A stretch of 64,000 nucleotides of DNA. Source: Protula sp. h YS-2021 (taxonomy: Eukaryota > Annelida > Polychaeta > Sabellida > Serpulidae). The translations under genes and the position numbers were made by a program. The notes under the pieces were generated by a model that was not told the DNA's origin, searched no databases, and was given only the letters and a program-made list of their open reading frames with translations. Below are positions 52,068 through 64,000 of this stretch, piece by piece; position 1 is the first letter of the stretch; each line of letters opens with the position of its first letter. Location: NCBI GenBank assembly GCA_949752745.1, contig OX457028.1, positions 20,444,352-20,508,351 on the forward strand, written 5' to 3'.

Positions 52068-55000
52068 ATGAGTGTCAATGTGGAAATGCAAGATAACATG
52101 GAGGCGATAGGCACAGACCGGACTGAATGTATATTAAGCGAGACGAAAGAGGAGTCGACAAAACCTGAAGAACCGGCTTTCAAATTGACGAGGAAAAACT
52201 TCTTGTTAAGTAAGTTCAGATGTTCTAACACTAACAGCACAACTTGACGGACCTTTGTTTGTTTGACAGACCTCTGTCGCTGTCTGTCTGACAAAGCTGT
52301 GCTTCTAGTGTTTATGTCAGGACGCCCTGAATAATCAGTTTGTGTCATCTGCATAAGTTAATTTCCAGCTAATAAGTCAATTTAAAAAAAAAGGTATGTT
52401 GGTTTTAAACAGTTTGCCATTCTAGTTAACTGTTTAAACTTTAAGGATATTCCAGCTAAGATTGAAACCGCGGGACAGTCTTGGGGAATATACGCCGTGA
52501 ATAGGTTGTTCAATCACTGAAATATCCCAGTTGAACAGTGCATAGGTTATGTTGGCGTCGCAAGAGGTTGGCTATTTAATAGTTAAAAAGAATGTTATTG
52601 GTTTATTTACAGGTTACAAGCTTCACTATGCTTTAAAAAGTGTTCTGATCTACCCTTTTGAAGCAGAAAGCTTTGGTTTACCGGAGTTTGTTAAGTGGGC
52701 TTCCAAAGCAAAAGAATTCACGATAAAAAAAACGTGGAAGGGTAACAGGTAGTTAAATTTACCGAATTAATAGAACGTGTTTTTCTTTAATGAATTTCTT
52801 CTAGAAAGAAATGTTGAATGAACTCGAAGAAAATATTCTGTCTGTTAACATTGTAGGGAGGGTGGGCGACCATGAGTTTCAAATTTATGTTTATTAAAAG
52901 TCCAACTGGATATATTCGCATATGAATAGAAAGCCCCTGAGTATATTTTTTATAAAACAACTACCGCAAAATGTAAAATAAAGTACCATATTCCGGACAT
53001 AGCGTTGGTCGCTATTGGTGACAAATTGCTGCATGTTGCTTCTTCGCTGTTGGTTTTGACAGTGTTGCAATGTTGACATTTGCTACTTATGTCGAAGCCG
53101 ACGGCGCCATCTGTGAACTGCGCTTGGCACTAGGAGATCAGACGGAAATTAGGCACACGAGGAGTAACCACACAAATCCAGGTAATTGCGATTTCAAATG
53201 TTGAAATTTTAATCTCTCGAATGAGTCACTATGGTTTCATAATATGCATAATTGCATTTTGTCTTTTTAATTGTCATACTTAAAGAGTACAGACCAATGT
53301 ATTATTTTATAAAACAGCAGCCACCATGCCCTTCTGCTTGTGACATTCTCACAAATGGTTGCACTGGTCACACTACGTCAGTGCGGCATTTAAAAAAGTA
53401 GACCATGACATCTTATTTACCCGGTTATTTTCACAGTAATGCTGTAAACTGGATAAAATCCTGGCTTAGTGACCGTATCCGGGATGTGCCGCCGCATACA
53501 CATCCATTTGCTTTGGTGTTCCACAGGGTTGCATCGGGCCTTTTGAGCAACATCAGTTCGGGTTAAAAACCTAGGTGCAATTTTTCGATACAAAAATGTC
53601 TTTTTCCAGACAGTTTAAAACGCCGCTGCAAAGCTCATCTAGACGTGATCATGCTATTCGACAGTCATTCCGTTACACTGGCTTCTGATTAAAGAACGAA
53701 TTATTTTTAAGCTCTTAGTTTTTGCACACAGTAGTTTGTATGGTAGTTCCCCGGATTATCTCAGAAAACTGCTGGTTAACTGTTACAGACCTTGTTAACT
53801 GTTACAGACCTAAACGCTCTATTCGGTCCTCTGGCCAGATTCGCTTAGATGAGTAAAGAAAAAAAAAATGCGTGACAGTTTCGGTGATCGTACTTTCATT
53901 GGCTCTGCCCCTCGCCTCTGGAATTCTACCATTCAGTATTCGGTGTCTAGTTTCGATTGTTTAATTAAAAAAAACACACACACTTAAAATTCGTCTTTTT
54001 AAGACTACGTATTTTTAAAGTATTGTTATCAATGAAATTGACTTATATGATTTTACATGTTACATTTAATGACAGCACTTTTTTTATATTTATATTTTCT
54101 TTCAGTATTTTGTAAAGCGCTTAGAGCTGTTTTAAGATTAAGCGCTATGTAATCTATTTGAATAATAATAATAATAATACTTATGAATGATATAGAGGAA
54201 TAGCTTTTATTGAAAAGGCTACTCATTGGATATAAGCATTGTAGAGCACTAAGTATGACTGGGCTGTTATATGAACTGAGCTGTTGTAGGGTTCGAAACT
54301 AACTTTTTTGGACATGATGTCACAGTTGTAAGGTTCCTTTTTGTCAAAATTAGCTTTCATTTACTTCACGTTATAAGAAATCAAACCTTTATCTCCTTGT
54401 TGCGGAAAGTCAAATTAATGTGATCTTTTTTGTCTTGATATGTTTTAGAGGTCGAAGTAGATTCATTGCTTAATTACGCAATACACGCAAGCTTAGGTAA
54501 GTTGACGCGTGAGAAAGTTATCTCTTTATTCTGCAGAATACACTAAAACTCAGGGTACCTTAGCTTCCCATAACCAAACAATAAGTGTTACTATTGTTTA
54601 TATTTGTTAAGTTGAAGGCTTTATATTCCAGATCCTTTCTGTTGAACTTCAACTTACAGCACCTTCGTATATAACGTCTCCAAACAGTAGAGTAAGGCTG
54701 AAACCAGTCAGTCGACTAGTCGGCTACTTGTGTTCATTTTGAAAGTCGGCTGAGAAAATTCTTAGTGGACTGACCGGTTGACAGAATTTTGACATGATAA
54801 ACCACAGCCAGTTTGACAAATTAAAAGTTACGTGAAACGAAAATAATTTGAATTTAAAAATACGTGCAATGTGTCATGACTGCACAGTACAGTTTTGTGT
54901 CGTGATTTTCCCGGTGGTAAAACCTGAATTTTAGGGATAAGATTTTGCAACATTAGAAGTGTGGTTTTTAAACCAGGGGTGTCCAGTTTAACGGTGTTCT

Positions 55001-58000
55001 GATCCGTCGACTACAAAATGCGCTGGTTGTTTCAGCCTTACGCAAACAGAAAGCGGCAAGTAGTCATGATTGCCCTCTAAGTGAGCAACCCGTAGCGGGG
55101 AATTTTAGTGCGAATTCATTGAAATTTATATCATCATAAATCAAATTTTCGACGATCGTTGTACGGCATGACTTGGCCATGTAGGCTTGGTGATGCCAAA
55201 ACAGAACGAGCTTGAGTTATTTTGCTCCCCTATTTTCAGCCACGCGGGTAATTGTCTTAGAAGGCCTCCCACTTGATGTCACTCAGGAACAAATATCTGA
55301 GTTCTTCCCAGATGCCAGGACTGTCATTCTAGTAAAACACGACCCCGAAGTGCAAGGGTATGTTATATAGCTGCTTGAAGGCTTTTCACCAGAACTGTCC
55401 AAACAGCCACAGAACAAAACTGCGAATGCCCGACGCATGGAGTTTAAAAAGGCCGTTTTCGAGCAGACGAATATCCTCCTGACCTGCTAGAGCTAAAATC
55501 CATTTTGCATTTTTTTTTTTTTTGCCACCCCGAAAATAAATTACATTTAAATAAACTTGGGCAACAAATACTTCAAATTTAAACTGATATAGCTGATAAT
55601 GGCGCAAAAAAAAATGTTTACGGGTTTTTGCCTTGTCGACACTTGCAGAGTGGCACTGGTTGAGTATGCTACGACAGACAAGGCCAGCTCAGTACTGGAG
55701 GAGCACAAGTTTCCCGAAGACGACCGAAGCTACATCGTGGTGGACGGGCAACGAGTCGTTTTGTCTAAGTATAAGAGCCGCCTGAACCAAGCCGAGCGCT
55801 CCATGCGAAAACAACCCGCCGTGGAAGGTAAAAAGTCAGTACTATAACTCAGAGTAGATAGCGCGCTGGGGTTGAGGGGGGGGGGGCGGTAAGGATGGTT
55901 GGACAACAGGGGAGGGAAGAAGGTTCTCGGGGTGTGCAGGACATCGACGTGCCGTCATGACACCCCAGGCAGGCGTTAGTGGTTGAGATCAGTCCATTTT
56001 TAGTGGTCAGACCACGCTCAGCACCGTTCCTTGACTGGTGATAGATGGCACAAAACCACAAAGAAGCGTTTCTGAAAACCCATCATTTATGTTTATTGAA
56101 TTTCCAGGCAATTACTGTATTTGTAGATAACCTGAACACTTTGAAATGCTAAGATGTGCTTGACTAAAAACCGTTCAAAGAATTCGATTGCCTTATGTTT
56201 TCTCTAATTCTGTTTAGTGGTTTATTTTTTCAAATTGGACACGAGTTCATAAATCATTGCTTGTGATGGATTAATATATTGATCGTTAGAATGAAGTAAA
56301 GCATGCTAATGGAGCTTTGATTCTGAGGCTCACATCGATATTGTGAATAGCCATCACCTTTCTCGCGTTATGTTCGCATATGTTAACTGGAATAGTTATG
56401 GCTGTCTCACAATTATATTTGGATCATTAATAAATTGATGCGAGTTCTCTGTCCTGCGATTTAAGCTTTTTGAGCAGGGTTTATGCAAGTTGTTTTTATT
56501 ACTTCAGGAAATTAAGGAAACTTTCTATATCAAAACAAGAACTTTCTATATCACTTAATAAACACACTGTTGAAATCTTGGATTGAGCCTAAGGTTATTG
56601 GCGTTGGTGTTGTAAGAACACTCGATAACTTATTTATGCTGTCTCGATCGATTTAAACTTCCTTGTTAGCGAAGACCTTTCTTTATCCTTATTCAGATGA
56701 AAAAATATTGGTCAAGATAGTCAGAATTAGTGATGTGACCGTTTACCGTTTGGCACGGTTAACCATGAAGGTGGCGGTTCGGTTAAACCGAACCGTGCTC
56801 TATGGAAAACCGCGGTTCATTTTCGGTTTTTAATTAACATTGTTTTTGTTTTTCTCAGGACCATATTTAACTGCTATGAATGTTTCAGCTCACTATTTTA
56901 GCGCAGCATTATTTTACACTTCCAGATGAGTTCCTTTTTTAGTTAAGCAATGTGTTTACTTATCACGTTCTAGAATAAAAACAGAAAATTTATATATATT
57001 TGCATAGTCTGAAAAAACCGAAATCGAACCGAAAAAACCGCGGATTTTTCTTAAAAAACCGAAACCGAACCGAACCGGACCCATCAGCGACGGATCACAT
57101 CACTAGTCAGAATATAAATGTTTTGCAATGAAGCCTCAATTAAGGGTATTTTTGCTTTAAGCGAAGTCATGGAGTGATCGTCTGCACCAAGCACTGTCTT
57201 TTGGAGCAAGCCTTTCGATTCTGTGGGCATTCGCCCGTTATATGTGGATTTTTTTCCCTCATTTCTGTCAACTCCTTTCAACTGTGTTGCTCTGTGTGTG
57301 GTGGTTGTATTTAGAAGAAAAAAAAGCTTCGTCACAGCTTCTCCTGTCCCGTCGTGATAATGGTATGGCGCTCACAGGGACCTTGCCAGCGTGTTTCAAT
57401 GTCAGGGCAAAAAGTTTACTTTTCAGCTTGGGGTCCCGCGGAACCCCGACCTCTGAAACCAGGGGTTCCGAGATAAAGTGGTGGGGTCCCGACATTTTCG
57501 GGCAATAAAAAATTAAATTCTATAAAATCAATTTTATTAGTCCCCCACCACCGCGCATGGCGCGGAGCGGGGGACTTATGAAACGGGCCGTGTCCGTCCG
57601 TCTGTCCGTCTCCATCTATAGTGGTAAGTTTGTACGCGCCATGTCTCAGTAACTAATGCAGCTATTTCATTTCTTTCTTGCACATAGAGAGTACATATAT
57701 TTTAGGTGTGCAACGCGTGGTTATTTTTTATTTTTCTCAAAAATTGAAAAATACCAGATTTTTAGATGTTGTGAAAATGTGCATTTGCCCCTATGTATAG
57801 TGGTAAGTTTGTACGCGCTAGATCTCAGTCACTATTAAAGGGATTTTATTTTTCTCTTGCACACACAAAGAGCGTATATTGGAGGTATGCAACTTGTGGT
57901 TGTTTTTTATTTTTGACGAAAATTGAAAAATTGCGAGATTTTTGAAAAAGTGCAAATGTCAGCTTTGAAATGTGCTCTCATTAGCTGTTGATCGAAATTG

Positions 58001-61000
58001 AATGGTGGGCAAAGGCACTTCATCCGATTAGGTTTTGGTGACCTTGGGTCAAAGGTCAAGGTAACCTTTTTAAGGTCACTGAAACTTTGAAATCTTTCTC
58101 TTGGGGACACAATATCTCCGGTTGTTTGTCATGTGCACGCTGTTGTGGACATGATATGTCAAGTTCGGCTGGACGGGATACAACTAAAATTGGCAGCTGG
58201 GTTGGGAAGCTAAGGATCTTAACCTGATTAGGTTTTGGTGACCTTAGGTCAAAGGTCAAGGTCACTCGAAATGTTTTATTTCAAAAACGTAGGTGCGGCG
58301 GGGGTATACGTGTTGCAACAAAAATAAACGCGATTAGTGATACCATGCAAATCACAAAACTACTACTTCTAACAACAAAAAGAAACACTGACTGATGCTA
58401 CATTAAACAATGAAAAAAATCAATCATTTTCGATCTTAGCGGTGATACTGAACAGTTACAAGAGAACACCATCTTTTTTTATGGCGTCCCGCGTGACCCC
58501 AGGGTCAAATTCCAGGGGTCCCGAGCCGATTATCAGGGGTCCCCGGGACCCTGGGACCCCGTGAACTTTATGCCCTGAATGTGGTTGGAGAACTCAGAAT
58601 TTATCTGTCTTTTCTTAATATGGAATGCACAACTGGGTTGAATTTACTATATCTGTGTGCAAAATAGTTCTAAGTTCATTGGTTGTTCAGTTGAAAATCA
58701 TTTCAATGAAAGTTTTGAGTTATTCTAAAAAAAAATAAAACAGCTATGTAGAAATTTTTGACTGTCAGTTGTTGCGTGCGCAATCGGGGTGTGTGCAATC
58801 AACTTGTTTTCCAGATCCGAGAAACAATTTTGAAAAGGTGGCATTAGAGGATGAGGCAAGGTTACAGAAGTGCAGGCAGCTGAAAGCGTACATGGAGGAG
58901 AGAGCCTCGTGCTTGGATGACCTGCTTCTCGAACCGGCGGGACGAGTAGACAAATATGTCGAATTATCTCAGGTGCGTAGACTGAGATTCATATGCGTCT
59001 GCGTTGCGGGGTAAAGACTGTAGATACAAGAGGCAAAGTGATGCTGCTTATCTTCACAGTGAACTGTATATGAGGAGGACACACCAGCCCTGATGCTTAA
59101 ACAGCCGCGATTGGTGCTCGGAGACATGACCACGATATCGCACAGTAACTTCCGTTGTTATCCACAATTAAAAAAATAATGCTGCTAAAGCCGGTTGGGT
59201 CGAAAGGAAAATAGTATTGGCTTGTAAGGTTTTCATCAGTAACCCCCTCCACCCCCTTTCTGTTATCTCTGGCATCTGTTATCTGTGGAATCTTATCTGC
59301 AGAACATGAGTTTGCTGGCAGCGTATTTGAACTGGGATGCCAGCCGTCGTGAGCGGGAGAAGCTCAGCCTCCCGGAGTCTGACGATATGAAGACGTGGAA
59401 ACAGTTATATAAAGAGGTAAACCCTTTGTCAGTACATGCTAGCGTTTTTTTTCTTTTAAAGACCCAAATGTAAACATTGTTGAGTTAGTGTCGTTTACCT
59501 TGGTATTTCTAACTAAAATTGTTATGTTTTACACACAAAAAGCCGGTCTGGTTTCCCTCTTATTGTAAAATGCAGTTGCTCTGTCCAGTGTGCAGGTGGG
59601 GGGTTGTTTCTTTATTCCTGAATCTTGCTTTGTATTAATACATATGCTCATATTCACTCTCATTTGTCAGTCACGTAAAAACTGTAAAATGTAAGTGTAC
59701 TCGAGAGGCGGTCAGATGACGTAATTGTTTATTTTACTTTGTTTTGTTTTAGGAAATAGAAGGCGGAGGTTAGTTCAAATTTTCCTTCTTCAAAATTAGA
59801 GATGTATTCAAATTATTTCATAAAACTGAAATGAGGTTTTTTTTTCAATGTTAAACAAGGTACTTTATGGAATAAATTTCTTGAAACAAGCCAGCTAACT
59901 GTGTATCTGTTTTTTAGAAGTATTAGTTTGCAGCTTAGTTAGAAACGAGGTGTCGACATTCTTATTCTTACCCGGAGTATCTGTTAGCATGCAGATAAGG
60001 AGAACGTTGCCGGCTGAGATGACTTATGTATTAACTGCTTATGTGAAGTGTTGTGCTTACTGTAGACGCAACTTGATCATTCTTCATGACATGTGGTCTT
60101 AAAAATTACTCTAAAGTTGTAAAATATAGACCTGCACTCGCGTAGGCCTTTGTATCTTCCACAGTCGGAACGGAATGAAAAAAAAGACCGCGTGGAAAAA
60201 ACAAAACGTTACGTTCATAAAAATAACAGAAGTTTAAGAATAAAAGAAAAACAGAACCGAGAATTTCATGTGGTGGTTCATCGTCTCCAATTTATTGTTA
60301 CAGGGTATGTACATTCAGTGGACCGACTTACTTCAAACGGTAAGTAAAAAATTGTTTGGTTAAAATGTAAATATGAACGATCAAAAAATGGTCAATGCGA
60401 TTTTAAGGTTTTTAGGAAGAAAGAGCTGCAATTGCTTTGGATATTAAATAAAAGCTAGAGGGTGTCTGTGGCGAAGCTCCCTCCCCGCAAGAAATCTGTC
60501 GTTGAACATGTCGTTGAATAAAATAAGGTGTTCTAACTCTAATTTGAAAGGTCGAATGTTTGATTTTATTTACGTAAAGTAATAGATGTCGTGAGGTATT
60601 AATAAGTTTGTGTGTCTGAATGTTTCTTTGACTTTGTTGAAGGTGATGGAGTCAGATCTCTTCTAGATATCAATCCCTTTGAGGTGCCAGGTAAATAGCA
60701 AGCATTTATACTCATATTCAGTGTGGTATGTAAACCTGATGCTGCGTATGCCAGTGGCCTCGTGCACTTTTGAAGTGGCATGGAATGGTTCTTACGAATT
60801 GCATACTGGACAACATTTCAGTGGCCAGATAATCCGTATCACAATTATAACACTTCAAAACGTTGACTGCACACGACATTCCACTTGGTGCGTTGTAAAC
60901 AAGCAGCTTAAATACGTGGGCTTAGATCTGATTCTAATTGTTACGTCATGACGTTGCTTAGCAATGGCGTGGCATTTATGCCATATTTCACTGTTTTTGT

Positions 61001-61915
61001 CGTGCATCCGTTATAAGGAGGAGCGAAGAGAGCCATGGATATGCCACAGGATGCGGGTGGCCCGGCCAAAAGGTTCATGGAATCCGCTTTCCCCGTCGAC
61101 TTCGCTTCTCAACCTGGTACGTCCCGTCTTCAGTTTTGTTAGTCTGGTCTTTATATACTGCAGTAAAATTTTGAACGCATTAATGGTTGTTACTAGCGGT
61201 GTACAAAATTATTTGAATGGCTAGTTTAAAAGTTTGTGTGTAGTAGTGATGAAAAATAGTAATCGTTTGTTTGTCAAAGTTTATAAACTTATTTTATTAG
61301 ATAACGAATTTCCACTGATAATTTCATATGTAGGTGGTTACAGCATGATTCAAGGTCTACGAAACATATCCCAAGCCCTGACGTAAGTTTTATATACCAT
61401 CAGTTATAAATTTAGCGTAGGCTTCTTTCGTTTGAAACATTTGAAATAACCGATTTGTGGGCTAAATTGATCTGACATTATGAAATACATATCCGAAAAA
61501 CTTTACAGCTCGAAAATATATATTCTGCAGATGTGCATTGTTGCTTTATTTTTGACATCGACTATGTTAATCGAAATCAAAATAGATTAATTTATGGCAG
61601 AAATTTGCTTACTCAAAAAAAAAATTCGATTGGTTCACAAGAACGACTGCCATCCTTTTAGCTGTTGGTTTTTTTTTATGTATGTCTAGATGATGTGAAA
61701 AAAAAAAAAACGGATAAAATTGACAAAAATTAATTTTTTGGTCTCAGGTTTGACGCAATTTCTTTTTTAAATGTCATAGAACACAGCTGAATCGCATCGA
61801 CGACACACTGCAGGCGTACTGGGCGTCGGATAGCTGCACACTGTACAGAAGCAATTATAGCCGATCTCCCCCCGCCTCCCGCACTTCCTCGAGTAGACGA
61901 CCGCACGCGAAATGA
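52068..61915 (+). CDS. RRM-like RNA-binding protein gene, 14 coding exons
   Basis: Manual exon model: 52068-52209, 52613-52748, 53063-53181, 54449-54496, 55240-55357, 55649-55827, 58815-58972, 59303-59416, 59753-59768, 60304-60339, 60643-60690, 61018-61116, 61334-61382, 61780-61915. Every intron is GT-AG and every junction keeps frame, giving 465 codons plus TGA. Exons 2-3 encode an RRM-like segment (V-L-I-Y-P-F and V-A-M-L-T-F-A). Exons 5-6 give a clearer RRM: R-V-I-V-L-E-G-L-P-L-D-V-T (RNP2 side), G-V-A-L-V-E-Y-A (RNP1 side), V-V-D-G-Q-R-V-V-L-S. The RNP1 aromatics are partly missing, so RNA contact may be atypical. Exons 7-8 are charged and helical; 9-13 look disordered and Gly-rich; exon 14 ends in a Ser/Arg tail. 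No orthologue name recognised. AATAAA at 62,285-62,290. Confidence 0.75.
53375..54180 (+). mobile_element. Non-LTR retrotransposon remnant in intron 3
   Basis: Degraded reverse-transcriptase text (AAATCCTGGCTTAGTGACCG for an S-W-L-S-D-R block, GGTGTTCCACAGGGTTGCAT for V-P-Q-G-C). The 3' end is typical of CR1/L2-type families: TGTAAAGCGCTTAGAGC...TAAGCGCTATGTAA, followed by an (ATA)n tail at about 54,160-54,180. Confidence 0.7.
54722..55239 (+). other. Intron 4 remainder
   Basis: No feature apart from the branch/polypyrimidine region ending CTCCCCTATTTTCAG at 55,239. Confidence 0.4.
56728..57105. mobile_element. hAT-type MITE with exact 8-bp target-site duplication
   Basis: Terminal inverted repeats TAGTGATGTGA...TCACATCACTA are flanked on both sides by GTCAGAAT (56,720-56,727 and 57,106-57,113). 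The interior has multiple GGTT(C/A)GGTT / AACCGAACCG blocks. 378 bp, no open frame. The 8-bp duplication and TAG-starting ends identify the hAT superfamily. Lies in intron 6. Confidence 0.9.
57403..58578. mobile_element. Nested repeat element in intron 6
   Basis: Inverted ends: CAGGGCAAAAAGTTTAC...GGGGTCCC near 57,403-57,490 and GGGACCCC...GTGAACTTTATGCCCTGA near 58,480-58,578. Inside is a second repeat starting AGTCCCCCACCACCGCGC at about 57,538, with GTCCGTCCGTCTGTCCGTC, two copies of TATAGTGGTAAGTTTGTACG (about 57,616 and 57,796), and GGTTTTGGTGACCTT(A/G)GGTC twice (about 58,031 and 58,233). No coding potential. Confidence 0.5.
59753..59768 (+). CDS. 16-nt microexon of the RRM-like gene (exon 9)
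   Basis: GAAATAGAAGGCGGAG between a TTTTGTTTTAG acceptor and a GTTAGT donor. Phase 0 to phase 1, linking exon 8 to exon 10 in frame. Skipping it would break the frame, so either it is constitutively used or the model needs adjusting here. Confidence 0.5.
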
Positions 61916-63840
61916 TCCGTAGTGTGGGAATGGGGGGGGGGGTGGGGGTGGGGGTGGGGGGGTGGAGGGGGCAAAAGGAGCTTTTCTTTATGAAAAACTG
62001 TTAAGGGAATTTTGCCTTTTGGAGTTCTGCTTTTCCAGCTTACATGCCCTTTTTGAATTTTTGAATTAAAACTGCCACTGAAATAGGTACCATGTATTTG
62101 CTGGTTTCTTTGCAGCCGTGAGTAGTGATACAAATTTTTAGGCTGTTTTAATACAGGTGTTTTGCATTTTTTGCAATTGTTTTGCGTAGCACTTCGGCTT
62201 AGTGTTTCCAGTCAGCTATGGGACAATGAAAACCTTCTTTGTCTGGGTCATCAGAAATAAGGCAGACTCTTGCATAAAGTATCTAATAAATGAACCGAAA
62301 CCTGTTTGTCAAGTATTTTAGACAAGTGCAATTGAGGAGTGAAATTGGTTTCAGTTGGTTCGAAAGTGTTTATGTTCAGATTTACTTTCTTAGTTGAACT
62401 GCTTCAGATTAGTAGAGGTTGAGTAGAACAGTAAGGTTCAGTAGTAAGCTCACGTTGTTGTTCATCCTCCGGCCAGGTCATTTATATCATAGATAAGTTA
62501 GTGATTCGGCCGGGTTAAAAAAATTGGCCAAAAAAAAAAAAAAAAAGGAAGACAGAAGAGAAATCGGCCGGCTGGGTGTAAAAAGGGAAACGCAAAAAAT
62601 TCTTACACGGTAAAGTACCAAAAATGGCCATGCTTAAGATGCAATTGTTATCAAGTTTTGCGCACGCACCTTCACCCCTTGTATTTTGTTGGAATAAAAA
62701 AAAAACCCGACATGACAATACAAGATAATATTAAAGTGGTATGTGACAGAAACGTTTCACCAAACAATCAGCCGTTTTTTGAAGAAAAAAAAATAAAAAA
62801 GAAAGAGAAAAAAAGGCCCGGGTCTAAAGTTTTGAGTGAAAAAGTAACTGATGGCAGGGCCAGGTGAATTTTCATAAAAATAGGACTAGAAAGAAAATAG
62901 GACATTTTTCTTGCTGACTTGAAGAATTATTTGCTATACTGTTAGTTTACGGACAATTACACGCATAAACGCATTTCGAATGTGTATAATTGCAGATTTC
63001 AGTCCAAGAATTGTTGTTTTGTCATAAATAAGAGATGTCTGGTAATTATTGTATTCAAGAAAGCATTCTGACGAGAATTTGTTAATAGCCTTCAGCTGTA
63101 ACGTGCATCAGAACACGTGGAGCTTGCGTGGACAAAGTTGTAGCCATTTGTTGTAGTTAAGTTATTCAATTTAGTATATAAATTAAGTCTGTGTATGTTT
63201 TGTTATGCATTAGTTGGTGGTGTGTTTGACAACCTTCAAGCTGTTTGTGCTTGTTGCCTATAGGTCGTTACGCCCGGAAGTCAATTTCGTGATATGACAT
63301 CAAATGCACGTGTTAATCTTCTTTTTTTTTTTGGTAATTTTTTACGTGATTTTCTTTTTTTTGGCTACATCCTAACAGGATTTTGGACCTTTCAGTTCAA
63401 ATTTATATGTTTGTTCTAATAACGGGCTTTACAATTACCTTGCTTATTGCCTTCTGTGACAGTTTTGTGCGTATTGAAACTCCTTTTCTTGCGTCTTCAG
63501 CATAAAAATAACAAGCAATGTTTGGCTTAATCACGTTGTGTTTTTAAACCATAGTACAGTTAAGGCTGGTTGGAATGGTGGGTAGGTAGCGTTTTGTTTT
63601 ATTTGGACTGTTTCATAGCAAATTGTGTTCACGAAATGTTGAAGAGCGGCTCTTTAAAATGTGTTCGTGTGTCTCAAGTAATCGTAAGACAGGCTAGGGC
63701 ACTCATGGAGTTGTTTCTTTATAATTATTGGAGAATTTTAAATTCTTTTAATAACAAGTTCAAAAGAAATAAAATATATGTCAAAGTAAGCAGCAGCGTT
63801 TGATTAAGAATTAGGTACCTCATTTTAGTTAGGATATCAC
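61916..63840 (+). other. 3' UTR and downstream sequence of the RRM-like gene
   Basis: G-rich run at about 61,929-61,970 (GGGGG blocks separated by T), possible G-quadruplex. AATAAA at 62,285. Poly-A at 62,531-62,545. No further gene; frames at 61,855-62,133 and 63,570-63,803 are unsupported. Confidence 0.45.
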
Positions 63841-63854
63841 TGCAGAAGCTGAGC

Positions 63855-64000
63855 AAAGCCGTGGACGCTATGTCTTGTGGCAAGGCCCCTGTAAATGAAG
63901 GCTCCGGGACATCTCGCCGACAATCAAAGTCGCCGTACGGCGAGATGTCTTGACTTTTACTTCTTACGGCGAGATGTCTTAAATTACGGCGACTTCTAAG
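63855..64000. repeat. ACGGCGAGATGTCTT inverted repeats with overlapping exon-like frame
   Basis: GACATCTCGCCG and CGGCGAGATGTC face each other (about 63,909 and 63,938), with another direct ACGGCGAGATGTCTT at about 63,966 and TACGGCGACTT at the window edge. The pattern suggests the start of a repeat element cut by the window. Upstream, ATATCACTGCAG could be a splice acceptor to an open frame ending TGA at about 63,952. Confidence 0.45.

Overview
This is animal nuclear DNA, most likely from a marine invertebrate and plausibly a mollusc. It is AT-rich, has spliced genes with GT-AG introns, many non-LTR retrotransposon remnants, small inverted-repeat elements and satellites. It also carries a B-box/coiled-coil/beta-propeller gene of the kind expanded in bivalves and gastropods. 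The mollusc call is inference from gene and repeat style; no diagnostic marker gene is present.

Left flank (1-16,333): a two-exon TRIM-like gene on the minus strand (1,146-4,762) with one in-frame TGA; an AT-centred long palindrome (6,228-6,465); a decayed non-LTR retrotransposon (about 9,085-10,140); and a repeat-dense stretch (11,880-16,300). That stretch has a segment resembling the outer right flank of the large element described next, about 39 copies of a 51-bp satellite, about 120-bp tandem repeats and a tRNA-like sequence.

Centre (16,334-34,304): an integrated Maverick/Polinton, a virus-like self-synthesising DNA transposon of about 18 kb with inverted terminal repeats. It encodes a retroviral-type integrase, packaging ATPase, small basic virion proteins, penton-like minor capsid protein, double-jelly-roll major capsid protein, adenain-like protease and protein-primed family B DNA polymerase. 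Left and right arms carry accessory genes. Integrase, ATPase, polymerase and several accessory genes are split by frameshifts or stops, while the penton, core and major capsid genes are intact, so this copy is decaying. Its most unusual content is a set of proteins that look like diverged copies of the PC4 single-strand-DNA-binding/transcription-coactivator fold. There are four adjacent minus-strand ORFs at 27,522-28,947 and a tandem two-domain protein at 20,244-20,846. The two outward-facing terminal genes each end in a hairpin closely resembling the metazoan histone-mRNA 3' stem-loop. Several genes are preceded by a TATAAAAG-type box.

Right flank (34,305-52,000): tandem GACGTC-rich repeats at the element edge, several inverted-repeat elements without coding capacity (35,277-35,527; 38,899-40,456; 40,979-42,726), and three non-LTR retrotransposon remnants (37,385-38,592 minus; 43,770-47,650 plus; 49,727-51,420 plus, the last with an RNase H domain).

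Right end (52,000-64,000): a 14-exon plus-strand gene (52,068-61,915) encoding about 465 residues with two RRM-like regions. Every splice phase joins correctly in my manual model. Its introns contain a retrotransposon tail, a hAT-type MITE with an exact 8-bp target-site duplication, and a nested mollusc-type repeat. The last 150 bases hold inverted GACATCTCGCCG repeats and a possible further exon.
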